DNA of 64,000 nt from Sycobia sp. Sy_11 (GCA_018907035.1 JACCIC010000014.1:5071501-5135500); one strand, 5' to 3'; counted from the first letter of the stretch, positions 12,590 through 24,643 are shown. Program-made: numbers and translations. The notes: a model not told the origin generated them from the letters alone.

Positions 12590-13434
12590 CGAGCACATCG
12601 CGCATCATCCGATTTTAGTGTCCCACCACGGCCTCGGCCAATCGGCTAAGATTCCGAACGCCGATAATTCGTAAAATTGCCCGGCGAACCGGGCGAATCA
12701 GCCGGGAGGCCCGGCCAGCCGCTCGGAAAGAGGCGGGCGGCGTCGGCATTCTCTCGCCCAGGCAGCTCGCGAGGCTGGAAATAATCTGGGGCGCATCGGA
12801 TTCCGAATGTCCGCACTATCCGAGCGACCGATCGAGCTCTCGTTCGGCATTACGCGCCGAGGATCGCGGGAATGTTTGGTTAATCTTGTCGCGGAATCCA
12901 CCGGAGTCTGATGGATGGCTCGCGTGGAGTCGCCAGATTTCGTCAGTTACTGATTAATTATTGTCGGTCCCCTCCCCCTTATGGCTGGCTCTGTAAGGCG
13001 TTCATATATATATATGTTAATAATAATATATATATGTGTTAGTGTTATATATGTATATTAATCTATTTATATGTTTGTATGTATATTAGTGTGTGTGTAT
13101 ACAGATCCAGAGTTCATGTTCGATGTAAATATCTTACCAATACGGCCGTATCGTCCACGTTTATAATTGGTATAGAGACGAGTGTTTGTTGGTTTCTTCA
13201 TTTGTTTGTCTTTTTCTTTATGGTTCATTTTGATCGCGAAAATCGTCGGCGCAAAAATGTGGCAAAAGAGCAATGGCTAACCGAGACACCTCGAGGAACT
13301 CGCATAAATTTTCCGTCCAATCTCGGGCGACAGCCGGAGTCCTGGTCCGTAACGACCGCTTGTCCCTTCTGTTCCCCAGATAAGACCTTATACCCAATTA
13401 CAAGCTATACGCGTATCCAAAATCAAGAAACAAG
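12590..13434. other. repeat-free GC-rich block, then AT/GT-rich block
   Basis: 12590-12960 is free of tracts and GC-rich, with ATTAATTATTG at its right edge. 12995-13105 holds degenerate TATA/TGT repeats. 13110-13430 is unique. No supported gene. Confidence 0.5.

Positions 13435-13477
<43 letters not shown>
13435..13477. repeat. (GA)n microsatellite
   Basis: About 43 bp with one AA break near 13450. Confidence 0.94.
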
Positions 13478-13627
13478 CGAGGGAGATGGGGTGTAGGAGC
13501 AATTATTATTTGACTTCTTCCAATCAGATCTGGACGCATACTAGCTTTGTTCCGTATGCGTACAACCACGTTCCCTCCACCTTCGCCTTTTATTTTACCA
13601 ATGCATAAAAACGCGCGCTTTACCATG

Positions 13628-13668
<41 letters not shown>

Positions 13669-13688
13669 TTATACAACCACACACATAT

Positions 13689-13740
<52 letters not shown>
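13628..13740. repeat. compound (CT)n + (AT)25 microsatellite
   Basis: CT with TTT breaks at 13628-13666, ACACAC-like spacer, then 50 bp of AT at 13691-13740. Confidence 0.96.
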
Positions 13741-13742
<2 letters not shown>

Positions 13743-14434
13743 AATGCCACGTTACTGTGAGATTCGATCGAGCTTTTTCCGTTTTCATATTTGGCAATTA
13801 AATAAGGGGACGCAGAGAGCTGGGGTCGCTTCATAACGGTTGATTTTTCTTCGTCGTCAGTTTCCGCCGAGCAATAATTTCGATGCACAGATTGGATTCA
13901 ATTTTAAAAATCAAAGAAATGCAATTGATTTTGCAATGAAAAAAGCAGTATTCATATTTTCTTTTCTTTGTTTTTCTTTTTTGATTAATAAAAATGATTT
14001 AACCGTGCGGTATTTTGTTAATTTATTATTCGCCAATGAGTTTAAATTGTTTCTTAAAATATTACGACTTTATTACTTATATTATTTACCTTTTAATTGA
14101 AAAAAACTCGATAGAAAATATTATAACTTATTGAATCATTCTTTAATTATATCGTGATTCACGCGAGCCTATATTCGAACGTGAGAAAAAAGTCTCAGTC
14201 ACAAATAAGAAGGGGAGGCAAAATCAAAACGTGGATCGGCAAATTCACCCCGGCAGGCAATTTTTCTTTTTCTCTTTTCACCAATCGAATTTCGCACAAA
14301 GGGAGAAAAAGCTGGCTCCGACTTATCTTAATCTTTTCTCCCTTTCTCGCTTAATAAGAAGGATCCCGGAGCTCTCGACATGGCAAAAAAGCGCGTCCGC
14401 GTGCACAAGCACGTGAGAGGCAAAAAAAGGCAGA
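13741..14434. other. mostly AT-rich unique intron sequence
   Basis: 13860-14160 is AT-rich and quiet. An open frame on the plus strand there is hydrophobic and Phe/Leu/Asn-rich as expected from AT-rich DNA, so it is not called. Confidence 0.5.
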
Positions 14435-14443
14435 GTGTGTGTA

Positions 14444-14482
<39 letters not shown>
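14435..14482. repeat. compound (GT)n + (GA)14
   Basis: GT with one AT break at 14435-14454, running directly into GA at 14454-14482. Confidence 0.95.
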
Positions 14483-14488
<6 letters not shown>

Positions 14489-14699
14489 GAGCGCGAGAGA
14501 AAGAGTGAAACAGCTGTAAAGAAAGGGCAGAATAAAGTCGCGCTCGTACGCGCGCCAAAGAACGTTTTACGGCAATATTTTCGCGCTCTCTTTTCTCTCT
14601 CGTCACCCTCCTCCCTCAATCGCCGACCCCGCGCTATGCCGCGTTCTATCAAACAAAAGTGATTCCCATCCTCCTGTCCTCCGATAAAAGCGAATCCCT

Positions 14700-14760
14700 C
14701 TCCACCTTTCTGTCTCTCTGTCTCCTCTCTCTCTCTCTCTCTCTCTCTCTTGCTCACTCT
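14700..14760. repeat. (CT)n microsatellite
   Basis: Degenerate CT from 14700, pure at 14723-14750. Confidence 0.93.
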
Positions 14761-15012
14761 CTCGGTATTTACTGCGGGCCGAGGAAGCGACGGCGATGCG
14801 ACGCGCGGCGGCGAGAGTTAAAGTGCAAAGCGAAACGTTCCCTATCCCTGCCCTCCTCTCCCACCCTCCGTCCCTCTATACTCTTTTATGTCTTCTCCGC
14901 TCAGGAAAAAAAAAGAAGAGGAAGCCAGAGAGGGGAAGATGGAAGTATATCTCCTATCTTCCCTCTAATACGCCGAGAAGTAAGAAATATTTCTCCGAGG
15001 CCCCCGCGCATA

Positions 15013-15015
<3 letters not shown>

Positions 15016-15052
<37 letters not shown>

Positions 15053-15060
15053 TGGGGGGG
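15016..15060. repeat. (AG)n then G8
   Basis: AG with one AA break at 15016-15052, directly followed by eight G. Confidence 0.94.
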
Positions 15061-15776
15061 AGATAGAGAGAAGATTCTTGAATGGACAGACTTATACCGG
15101 TGCACGAGTAACGATCATACTCGACCTATCTTCGTCGTGCGCTGCTTCTCGACACCTTTCCTCTTCATTCCATCTTGCTCTCTCTCTGTCTCTCTCTCCT
15201 CTTTATCTCCATTTCTTTGCAAACGCGCACGCCCAGCACCGCGATCTTTCGCTTCTTTTCTACCCTCTACTTCCGTACATTCTCTTAAGCGTCTCGGCTC
15301 TTTGTCATTGTTTGTTTTCCTGATTGTTCGTCTTTCTTTTTTCGTTTCTTGTTTATTTCCCTCTTTCTATGTAGAGTCTACGACTTGTAGTCAACTTGCC
15401 TAGGAGAAATTTCCTATATTTATATTACGATCGTGAGTAGGGATTTTTCTTCCAACTGATTTTTGCTTTTGATAATTATCGTATCCATTCACGTGGTTGA
15501 TTGTTATTGCACAATTCTTGGTAAACATAATTATGCGTTTTCTCGAAAAGAAACACAAGATGTGTTTGACAAGGTAAAATTGTTTTCAATTTCTTTAAAT
15601 ATTTAATGCAATTTTCATATCAAAGTAAATAAAAATTTCTCCCCTCGATTTTTTCATTGAATCTTATCGAGCGAACTTTTTTTTTTTAAATAACACAATT
15701 TCTATAAAAATCTCTATCGGATCGAAACATGTACATACGCATATGTATAGAAACCCTTTCGCATGGAATTCGATTA

Positions 15777-15777
<1 letters not shown>
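15061..15777. other. pyrimidine-rich then AT-rich intron sequence
   Basis: 15120-15370 is pyrimidine-rich. 15400-15770 is quiet and AT-rich with short T runs. No gene seen. Confidence 0.55.

Positions 15778-15816
<39 letters not shown>
15778..15816. repeat. poly(A) tract of 39 bases
   Basis: The longest mononucleotide run in the window. The preceding sequence (ATGGAATTCGATTAC) does not show a retroposed gene, so it is called a simple repeat. Confidence 0.95.
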
Positions 15817-15817
<1 letters not shown>

Positions 15818-17390
15818 CAGGGAGAGAAAAAAATCTAGTTATTCGGACAGCGTTCCGAATCCCCGAAATACAAAAGATCCAATCGAAGCGCAATAACTCC
15901 CCGGCACACCGTAAACCCTTATCAACTTGCCGGCGCACCCTACGCACCCAGCGGGCAAGAGGAGAGAAGGCGGGCTTCGGGCGGGGACGGAGGGGTTAGC
16001 GGCGACTCGTACAGAGCGAATCCCGGTGAGCGAGCATTGGCCCAGCGGGCCGGGCGCCTACGACCGCTCGCTCGCTCGGTCCATCCGGAAAAATTCCCTC
16101 GATAAATACATACACTTGCGCCCCCGGGCGCGCTCTCGGAGCTCCCTCTTGACTTGGCCGCGCGCACCTGTGCCGCGAGGCGCTGCCGGCCTCCGGTCGC
16201 GTCAGTGTTAGAGAGAGAGAGAGGGGGAGAGAGGGAGAGAGGGAGAGAGAGAGAGCTTTACAGTGAAACGGTCGTCCTCGGGCCTTCTCGGGCAAGCGCG
16301 CGCACCCACCTTCCTATCACGGGGTTACATCCCGTGTAGTTGACACATATAACACACGTACACCAACGTGCGCGCTCGCACACGAGCAAGCCGGTAAACG
16401 CGGCTCTGGCTCGAACCGAGGGAAATCGGATTCCTCGGCACGTCGGTGGCGGAAATGCCGAGACAAAATGAAATCGAACGCGCGCTCATGCTGGCAGTCA
16501 TGCCAGCGCGAAAAGGACGAGAGGGAGAGAGACAGAAAGAGAGAGAGGGAGAGAGAGAGAGAGAGGAGAGAGAGGTAAAGCCACAGAGCCGTGGAGGAGG
16601 AGGAGACGGAATTGCGCCCGACGAGCGAACGTGCGCGGAAATAACATTGACGATTTTAGAGCGAGGACGGAAGAGACGGAAAAAGGGAGGCGTATAGAGA
16701 GGGCGAGAGTTGGGCGTGCGGGAGGGGGGGTGGGGCGGAGAGGGCAAAAGAGCGAGAGTCGGATATGCACGCCGGCAATGCTTCTCTCGCGTGTTTACCG
16801 AGAGAGAGAGAGAGAGAGAGAGAGGGTGAGAAGGGGGACAGAGACAAAGTTACCACGCCGCGCTATAGAGCGGCAACCTGCACCCGATCGGTATATACGT
16901 TCCACCCCCTCCCTGCGCACCCATTTATGTATACGCCACGGTTTTCAGGGCGATGAGAAGTTGTTTCTTGGAGTTTCGCCTGTTTATATATATATTATAT
17001 AGATGGGAAGCTCTCGATACCATGCGAATCGATCGATCGGTTCTGTGCCCTCACGAATATATATATTTATACGTGTGTGTCTCTGTGTGTATGTGTACTT
17101 CCTTTCTAGAATTGTTTAGAATACACGGCGCTGTTTTTTTTTTCATCTTTCGCGTAATAAATTACAGTTAAAAGACAATCAATAATTAAGTTTAATAACT
17201 ACGTTCATGCTCTGTCATAAAATAAATTGCTTATTCAGATTTTACTAGTTTTTTCTTTTTCAATTCCCTTGATTGTTGACGGTCTAAAAATTAGTCTATC
17301 GTCAAAACAATCTCTATACGCATTTAAATGTTTCACAGTGTGATTCACTTAACGCACATAAACAATCAAAGAATTTTTGTCTACTGCATA
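15817..17390. other. GC-rich block with GA tracts, then AT-rich edge
   Basis: 15900-16200 is GC-rich and tract-free. GA tracts lie at 16210-16258, 16530-16567 and about 16800-16824. A GT-rich stretch lies at 17070-17096, and 17100-17390 is quiet and AT-rich. Confidence 0.55.
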
Positions 17391-17461
17391 ACATTACGGT
17401 TAGACAACGCTTTGCTGGGAAGTGACCGAGTCTCAGCAAAGCGCCATGGATAAGATAATGT
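17391..17461. ncRNA. candidate 71-nt hairpin
   Basis: Perfect inverted arms CGCTTTGCTG (17408-17417) and CAGCAAAGCG (17434-17443) extend inward by a G-T wobble and two pairs to a 10-base loop. ACATTA (17391-17396) and TAATGT (17456-17461) close an outer stem, with weak pairing between. The size suits a pre-miRNA, but the middle of the stem is poorly paired and no known mature sequence is recognised. Confidence 0.2.
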
Positions 17462-17636
17462 TTAAGAGGCAAGACCGAAGGTGAGACAGTTAGTGAGATG
17501 CACGAATGCTAATTTTTGGGTAGTGCGTGTAAACACAGGCACTGTCGCACATAATGAGATCGGCGAATCGACAGACGGTAAAGGGAGACCGACCGACATT
17601 TGGTACAGAGTTCGTATAGTTTAATATAGTGTAGCT

Positions 17637-17637
17637 T

Positions 17638-17689
<52 letters not shown>
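17637..17689. repeat. (CT)n microsatellite
   Basis: About 53 bp with one CC break. Confidence 0.96.
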
Positions 17690-17693
<4 letters not shown>

Positions 17694-18066
17694 CTCTACC
17701 CTAATGATAGCATAATTTAAACTGATATCCGGGGTGCGGTGAGTCCGTCCTTGGGAGAACTGGGGGGGGGGGCATTCACGGATTCGCCCCTCGGGCACGC
17801 AACAATTCGTCTTGCCTTGCACTTTGTCGGCGCCGCGGTCTTAATATTAACCGAGCGAGCCGCCCCTCCTCCCTGTAAACCCCCCCCCCCCAACCCGACA
17901 GCTCGACGAGTCGTCGCGATGCTTCCCCACCTGAGCTCCCCAGCGCATCGTCTACGCCCCGTTGGCATTCGTGTTACAGTCGGACCGACCTCCTTTTCAC
18001 CGAGGTATACAGGTATACGTATAGTTCACGCTCCGCCGCCGTTTTAGTCGCCGACACCCCTATGGC

Positions 18067-18067
<1 letters not shown>
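17690..18067. other. G- and C-run-rich unique sequence
   Basis: Contains a G run (17762-17771) and a C run (17880-17890) in otherwise unique GC-rich DNA. Nothing coding is supported. Confidence 0.5.

Positions 18068-18109
<42 letters not shown>
18068..18109. repeat. (TA)21 microsatellite
   Basis: 42 bp of pure alternation ending in CACACG. Confidence 0.97.
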
Positions 18110-18114
<5 letters not shown>

Positions 18115-19000
18115 GCGGCAGGCGTCGTATACATTGTGTAAACTCGGGGGCATGGGGTGGGCTAGACATCGTCACGGGGGTGAGTATCGCACCCCTCTCT
18201 ATGTACACAGCATAAGGCTGTATCTTGCTAATGCGAGCGTGCCACATGACACCGTTTGGAGGATAATTGCGAACGAGCCGAGGGTCGATTGAAGCAAATG
18301 TAGAGATAGAGGATAGGGGAGAGTGGGACGGGGGGGGGCAGCGAAAGAATACTACGCGTGCGCATTCCTTAAGTCTCGCTCGACATTGTATTTAGCGAAT
18401 TGATTACGGATTTACCGCAATACGTATTACAGTTTAACGGCTAAAAGTTAAAGCGTTGAATAATTTTCTCGAACAATTTTCCATTGGAATCTGATCTGAG
18501 ATCATGCTGGTTTCGAAAATGAACACAGATCGTATGCTTATACGTGCAAGTTTCAACGTTCAACATTACGTCACGAATGTCTTTTAAATTATTTGCCTCG
18601 GCTCTTTTTTGTTTAATTAAACAAGGACAAAATAAAATGCGCCGGTACACAAAATTCAATAGTTTTCTTTTCGTTTTTTTTTTTTTTTTTTTTGATTCGA
18701 TGACGCTACCAATGGTGTCCATTAAACATTTTAAGATGTAACTGATGATCCACGTACAGTTTGATATATTATATTTAAAATCATGGGGCAGGTTTCACGG
18801 CCGAAAAAGTTGCGTGAAAAAAGAACTTAGCCGCTATCTGTTACATCATGAATTATCCATCATGAATATGTGTGTGTGTGTGTGTGTGTGTAATGTGTAT
18901 GTACGCGCGGATCCATAGAAATATCGAAAAAATGCATCTTTCGTTCCGCGATTCTAGAGACAAAACAATTTGACAAAGCTCCGTCGTGCGCATTCTAATA
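18110..19000. other. unique intron sequence with T20 and (TG)n
   Basis: T run of 20 at 18674-18693, (TG)11 at 18869-18891, a G run near 18331-18338, otherwise unique. 18400-18840 is AT-rich and quiet. Confidence 0.55.
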
Positions 19001-19015
19001 TACATACATACATAC

Positions 19016-19053
<38 letters not shown>
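19001..19053. repeat. (CATA)n + (TA)n
   Basis: CATA units grade into pure TA. Confidence 0.94.
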
Positions 19054-19056
<3 letters not shown>

Positions 19057-19242
19057 CACATATATAATATAAACGCATTAACGCTCTCGCTCAGACGAAC
19101 AGAGTGTCGGGGGAGGGGGATGGCTTTTAACAAACGCGGGCGCTCACGCTTTACGGTGCTCGCGCCCTTCTACACACACAAATACGCGCGCTCCCGCACG
19201 CACACTCTTTTTACGGATCGCGGTACCGACGTGCCGCACTTT

Positions 19243-19248
<6 letters not shown>

Positions 19249-19294
<46 letters not shown>
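19249..19294. repeat. (AT)23 microsatellite
   Basis: 46 bp of pure AT about 200 bp after the previous one. Confidence 0.97.
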
Positions 19295-19296
<2 letters not shown>

Positions 19297-20612
19297 CCTC
19301 CCAGCGGGCGCTCTCGCGCCTTAGCGAGCCGATCCGGTTACTACAAGGCGCTTACGGGTTAGTCTTCCGCCCTCCTCCACACCCCGCGCGCTCTACTCCC
19401 TCTCTACCCTCGGCTGCTCTAATCTGCTTTACGAGCTGAAATCGCATAACGCGGCTTCTTCTTTCCTCCGCGCTTACTCCTCCGCCGCCCCGTCCGCCTT
19501 TTATATTTCTCTCTCTCTCTTTCTCTCGTCGCCCAACCCCGTACCGCAGAACTCCGATCTTTTACCACGGCTGGATATTTTACGAGGGCTTTACACTGTA
19601 CTGGATCTTGATTTGTTCGCCAGGCGCGGGAGTGGTTTAGCTTCATCGCTGTATCGGGACATCACTTTTCTCTCTTTTTTTTTCCTCTCTCTCGCTCTCG
19701 CTCTCGCTCTCTTTCACTTGCTTTACACATTATCCCGCAGGCCAGACTACCGGAGATATTATATGTCTCTATCTGTTGTAACGTTGAAATTTAATGAAAT
19801 TCATCGGCGGATAAATTATATCTGTTTATCTTTCGCTCGCCATCCAGCATGAACAGAAGGACTTGGTTACCGTGTCCCTCGACTCCGCCCACCCACTCCC
19901 CTCCTTGGTTTTGCGGCACAATAACCCGCGCAAGCGATCTCGAACGAGATTTTCGGTCTCTTTTTTGGTACACTTCTATGTCACTCGCTCTCCCTCGAAA
20001 AGATTCGCCCCACTAATTGTCAAATCGTCGCTGGGAGCGGATCGACCGTGGGTTTTTTTTTTTTTTTTTTTTTTGTTTTGCCACGAATCGTACATATAAA
20101 AGCTTTAGTATCCACTTTCCTTCGGCTCGACGACGGGCTCCTCGTCCCCCCTGCCCCCTATCCCGCGCCACACTCAAACCCTCGACCGCCGCACGTAAGA
20201 GTATCTTCCCCTTTTTCCCTTTCCACGCGGGGCGGGAAACACATAACGGTTTATGTTTCGTAAATATCTCGTTTCAGGGCCAGATATATAACTTGCGTTC
20301 CCAACCCCCGTTTGGGGAGGGGGGGGTGTGGCGGAAGGGGGGTTCAGGGTGGGCGTTCCGGCATCGCCGTGCGGCAATGGTATATTATAAAGATCGCTCT
20401 GGTTTATCGTCGGTTCCGCCGCAGGAATTACGAGCGATTCGCCGTATCGGGCACGAGAAGTTCAAAAATAAGGAGAGAGAAAAAAAACGCGCGAAGCAAG
20501 CTAAAGAGAGGGGGGAAAGAATTAAGTCGCGTCGTAAGTTAGCGGTCATAATCGTCTTTAGCCAAGTATATTACTACTTTTATTTTATGCGATGCACAAA
20601 AGGCGCTTTTAT

Positions 20613-20614
<2 letters not shown>
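19295..20614. other. mixed unique intron sequence
   Basis: Pyrimidine-rich at 19370-19540, CTCTCG/CTCGCT repeats at 19690-19720, T run of 22 at 20053-20074, G runs at 20318-20342. No supported gene. Confidence 0.5.

Positions 20615-20669
<55 letters not shown>
20615..20669. repeat. (AT)27 microsatellite
   Basis: 55 bp of pure alternation. Confidence 0.97.
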
Positions 20670-20677
<8 letters not shown>

Positions 20678-21314
20678 GTACTACCGTGCTGCAACTTTCT
20701 TTAACGGTGGCACGCTATTAATCATATGAACATGTATCATGCACGTTTCGAAAAATTTCAATCTGAATCTCGTCTCTTAGCCAGGATCGAATATCTGTTT
20801 GTGTTTCTGCGAGAGACACATTGTTAGGATATATATATGTAGGCAACTGTACACCGCCGTCATGAAAAAGACGCTCGCAAACCAACCGCTCATAGGCCCT
20901 CTCCAACCCCTCCCCCCCGCTCAAGACAGTCAACTGATCCCGCGCGGATGTGACAGACGCAGCGCCCGCACGCGCTGGATTAGGGGGAGATAACGCGAGC
21001 GCGACGGATTAGGGGAAGAAATAGAGAAGGGAGGGTAGGTGGTGCGCGCGAAGAAAGGCAGAAGGGAGGGGGCGGAGGAATGAGAGCGAGAGAGCGGAGA
21101 TGGAACATAATAACGTCGAGACGGCTGCGCCCCCTTGCATTTATCCGTCTTTTTTTGTTCTTAGCTCCTTCGTCTCCCTCCTTACTCGGCATCAAAGCGC
21201 ACGCGCCTGCGCAGCGGAAAGAATCGAGATATACCGCGGGGGCCTTGACAAGCATATAATATAATGGAAGGAGTTGGAACGGTGAGACAGGGACAGAGAC
21301 AGAGAGAGTGAAAC

Positions 21315-21319
<5 letters not shown>
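20670..21319. other. unique intron sequence, purine-rich at its right side
   Basis: Unique DNA; 20990-21110 is rich in GGAGG and AGGG on the plus strand. No gene seen. Confidence 0.5.

Positions 21320-21352
<33 letters not shown>
21320..21352. repeat. (AG)16 microsatellite
   Basis: 33 bp of pure AG at the end of a 70-bp purine run. Confidence 0.95.
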
Positions 21353-21355
<3 letters not shown>

Positions 21356-21430
21356 TTTTAGAAGCCATTCGCGAACGGGCATTAGCCACTTTGAGGAACC
21401 CCTTTGTGGTACATATATACATATATATAT

Positions 21431-21460
21431 ATCAAAAGGGGGAGCAGCACAAGTAGCCCA

Positions 21461-21509
<49 letters not shown>

Positions 21510-21539
21510 GTATACTTGTACTGCTTCCCCTTTTTTGAT
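21431..21539. repeat. 109-bp foldback: inverted arms around (AT)n core
   Basis: The left arm 21431-21455 (ATCAAAAGGGGGAGC...CAAGTA) and right arm 21513-21539 (TACTTGTACTGC...TTTGAT) are inverse complements at 23 positions, with two mismatches and a 2-base gap. The core is a self-complementary AT repeat (21469-21507), so the whole unit can fold into one long hairpin. It could be a small MITE-like remnant or a transcribed hairpin. No target-site duplication is evident. Confidence 0.6.
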
Positions 21540-22187
21540 CTTATTTTAATTTTTGACCTTATTTTCCAATGTTTCGAGATGATATTTTCCCTCTATGTTT
21601 CTATTTCGGATTTATTAACAGACTCGTGCTTCTAGATATTTTCTTCTAAGTCAATGTCTTTTTGCGCTTCCCATAGAGAGTAATGAAAAATTGTACAAGA
21701 TAAATACAGATTATGAAATGATATTTTCCAAATGCATATTGAACATCGCCTAGGATACAGTATGAGGGTTGGATTACTTATACATTGTTATTTTGAAAAC
21801 AATCGAAATTCGACAATGACAATTTTGACATCTTTTCCTTGAAGCAAGCCAAGGTTGAGCAAGCGTCATTCAATATAGGCGTATACATACAAACAATTGA
21901 AATCGAAAAACCGCATCGTATTTTTCCCAATTCCCACCGAACCTTCGGGCAATCCAATTTTTCAGCTACAAATTCGATATACGTCCCTTCTATGCTTCCA
22001 TGCTACATACACGTATACATCCATAAGCAGTGTGAAATATCCCGGCAGATATCCCATAAAATTTTTAAGAAACGCTCTCTTTTATCTCTGTTCCTATTCA
22101 GTGTCCAATTTTTTGAATTATATATGTCTTATACCCACTGGACCTATAAGCGGTTTGTGCCATAAATGTCCAATCTATAATTCTATG

Positions 22188-22190
<3 letters not shown>
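21540..22190. other. quiet AT-rich intron sequence
   Basis: Unique AT-rich DNA without tracts. No gene seen. Confidence 0.6.
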
Positions 22191-22226
<36 letters not shown>

Positions 22227-22237
22227 ATATATATATA
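22191..22237. repeat. (AT)17 C (TA)6 microsatellite
   Basis: AT alternation with a single C at 22225. Confidence 0.95.
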
Positions 22238-22351
22238 CACATATATATTCGGCCTTGCTTTTCCTGGTCCATTAAGCGCGTCATCATCCTGCCAAAATCC
22301 GTAGAAATCGCGACTTTGCAGCTCCCCTTTTTTCGTTTTTCCTTAGCCCGG

Positions 22352-22352
<1 letters not shown>

Positions 22353-22400
<48 letters not shown>
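22353..22400. repeat. (TA)24 microsatellite
   Basis: 48 bp of pure TA, 115 bp from the previous AT tract. Confidence 0.97.
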
Positions 22401-22404
<4 letters not shown>

Positions 22405-22737
22405 CGTATTATGACGGACGAGTTTTCGGAAAAAGCAGTCTAAGGGGGTGGGGGTACAATCACAGGGAGAAAAGAAAACGAGAGGAAGTGAACGAGAGAA
22501 GATATTGCGCTCGAGTGATCCTTCATTTTTTGTTATTCTCGGTTCGCGCGCGATTAAATCTATTATTCGATAGACGACGATGGAGATTTGTTGAAGAGAG
22601 CATTAGGCAGAGAGGGAGCGAGAGAGAACGAAAAAATGCTACAATTGTTCAGCCCTATTCGAGAATTCATTCAGCATTCTCGATGCATGACCGAAAGCGG
22701 AATTAACAATTAAGGGGAGAGAAGCTACTAAAGTGAA

Positions 22738-22741
<4 letters not shown>

Positions 22742-22796
<55 letters not shown>
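22742..22796. repeat. (AG)27 microsatellite
   Basis: 55 bp of pure AG. Confidence 0.97.
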
Positions 22797-22797
<1 letters not shown>

Positions 22798-22979
22798 GGG
22801 CAGAGAGTCGGAGAATGGATTTTGTTGTTTATCGTTCGCACTCCACCACTGTTTCCGATTCCATTGCCTCATAACAAAAGTGTATCATTGAACTCTTCGT
22901 ATATATTGCTTAGTTCGTTTTACAAAGCCCATAGCGTTGTACGACGAGGTAACACGCGAGCACACACACACAAATGCGC

Positions 22980-22982
<3 letters not shown>

Positions 22983-23029
<47 letters not shown>
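22983..23029. repeat. (GA)n microsatellite
   Basis: About 47 bp with one AA break, preceded by CACACACACA at 22962-22971. Confidence 0.95.
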
Positions 23030-23030
<1 letters not shown>

Positions 23031-23097
23031 ATCTATCCACTCAGCGGCGTGTCGAAAACAATAGGTAGTCGTTTTCGCGCAGATGCTCCTTCAGTCA

Positions 23098-23100
<3 letters not shown>

Positions 23101-23142
<42 letters not shown>

Positions 23143-23200
23143 ATTCTCTCTCCCTCTCTCTCTCTCACTCTTTGGCTCTCTTTCTCTCCTCCTCTCTCTG
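23101..23200. repeat. (TC)n microsatellite, opposite strand sense to its neighbour
   Basis: Pure TC at 23101-23134, then degenerate CT to about 23200. Only 71 bp separate it from the GA tract ending at 23029, so GA and CT face each other and could pair as a foldback. Confidence 0.94.
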
Positions 23201-23416
23201 TTCATCCTCTATTCTTTCCAAAGAAATTTTTTTTGCGTTCGACCTCCACCCGTTCTTTCTCCTTGCCGTCCTTTCCCTTCTGCTTTTTTTTTTTTCGTTT
23301 TTGTTGGCTTCCATGTACTTTAATGCGCTACCTGTGTGTCTCTCTTTAAAATCACTCCGTACCATCGTCCAACAATGGTTGCTTCTTAACCACAAAGAAA
23401 ATACGTGCATGTGTGT

Positions 23417-23446
23417 GCGCGCGCGCACACACACACACATACACAC
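23417..23446. repeat. (GC)n(AC)n alternating tract
   Basis: Alternating purine-pyrimidine GCGCGCGC followed by ACACAC with one AT, a candidate Z-DNA segment. Confidence 0.9.
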
Positions 23447-24643
23447 GCCGGTATGAGTGTGTTTGTATGTACGTCTATAATAAAAAGAAACCAACGAGAG
23501 GCCTAGAGAAAACGTTCTTTACACACTCGCCCACACATACACGCTCAAGCAGCACGCGCACGTGCGCGCGCTCCGCTCCCGCGGCATAAAGCAAAAAGAA
23601 TTGCGATACTCACATGCCTCTCCTCCGACGGATTCAGACCTGCAACAAAAAAAAACAAAAGTAAGGATTTAGTTTCGTGTGACCGAGCGGGCGGGAGCTT
23701 TTATTTTTGTATTCTATGCGTATAAAGTAGTACATATGTTTGTTTGGTATATATATATATATGTATAGTTCCAGTCGTTTCTTATTACGTATATAATGGT
23801 ATGTATCGCGCGAATACGGTACAAAAAATTGTTCAAAAGAGTATTCTGAACCGCGTTGGCGTGGGGGGGGGGGAGGGATTTTCCGAGTCTGCGATTCGAG
23901 CGTTTCAACGGGAAAAAGGTACATCTTGGGGGGAGGGGGGTTTCGTCGGATGTTTTTTTTCTCGCATAAACGGAAGGTCACATACGTATTATGCACAGTA
24001 AAATGCCAGCTGCAGTTGAAAAATATGTTCGTGATTTAATGTACTAAATAATTAAACTAAAATATAGCAAAATTATATCAAGTGCAGTTTAAGTAAATAC
24101 GTTCTAAAAATCACTATCTTGGTTGAAAATTCAATTGACACGCGCTAATCATTAATTAACTCCGTGGCCGCGTACAATTACCACATGTAAAATTCTTCCG
24201 TGAACCGGAACAACGGCCTCGTGTTTTTGTAAAAAAAATACACAATGTGCGATAAAAAAAATACACAAAAGCTCGAAGGATTAAGGTAGAGATGAAAGTA
24301 AAAAGAAGTGGAGAGTGGGGGCGACTCCACGCATAAAAGAAAAAAGTCACACCATGAACTATAAAGAGAGAACCCACACGTGTAATATCTATTGGGTAAG
24401 CCGTGCTCTCGGGCTTCTGCGTGCAAGCTCGCTGGAAGCGCGCGCAAAGGTTGCCGGTTCCCGTAGGCACGTTAAGAAAGAGAGAGAGCAAGAGAGCAAG
24501 AGAGAAAGAGGGCGAAAGAAAGAGAGAGAGAGAGTGAAAGAAACTGAGAAAATGAAAGCGAAAAAAGACGAAGGAGGGAGCAAGCAGGCTGCTCTGTAAT
24601 AATCGGGAAATATGAGAAAATTCTTGCCCTCGTGCCGGGTATA

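Noticed and set aside
15778..15816. A39 tract as a retrotransposon or processed-pseudogene tail
   Set aside because: No poly(A) signal, no duplicated flanks and no gene-like sequence upstream.
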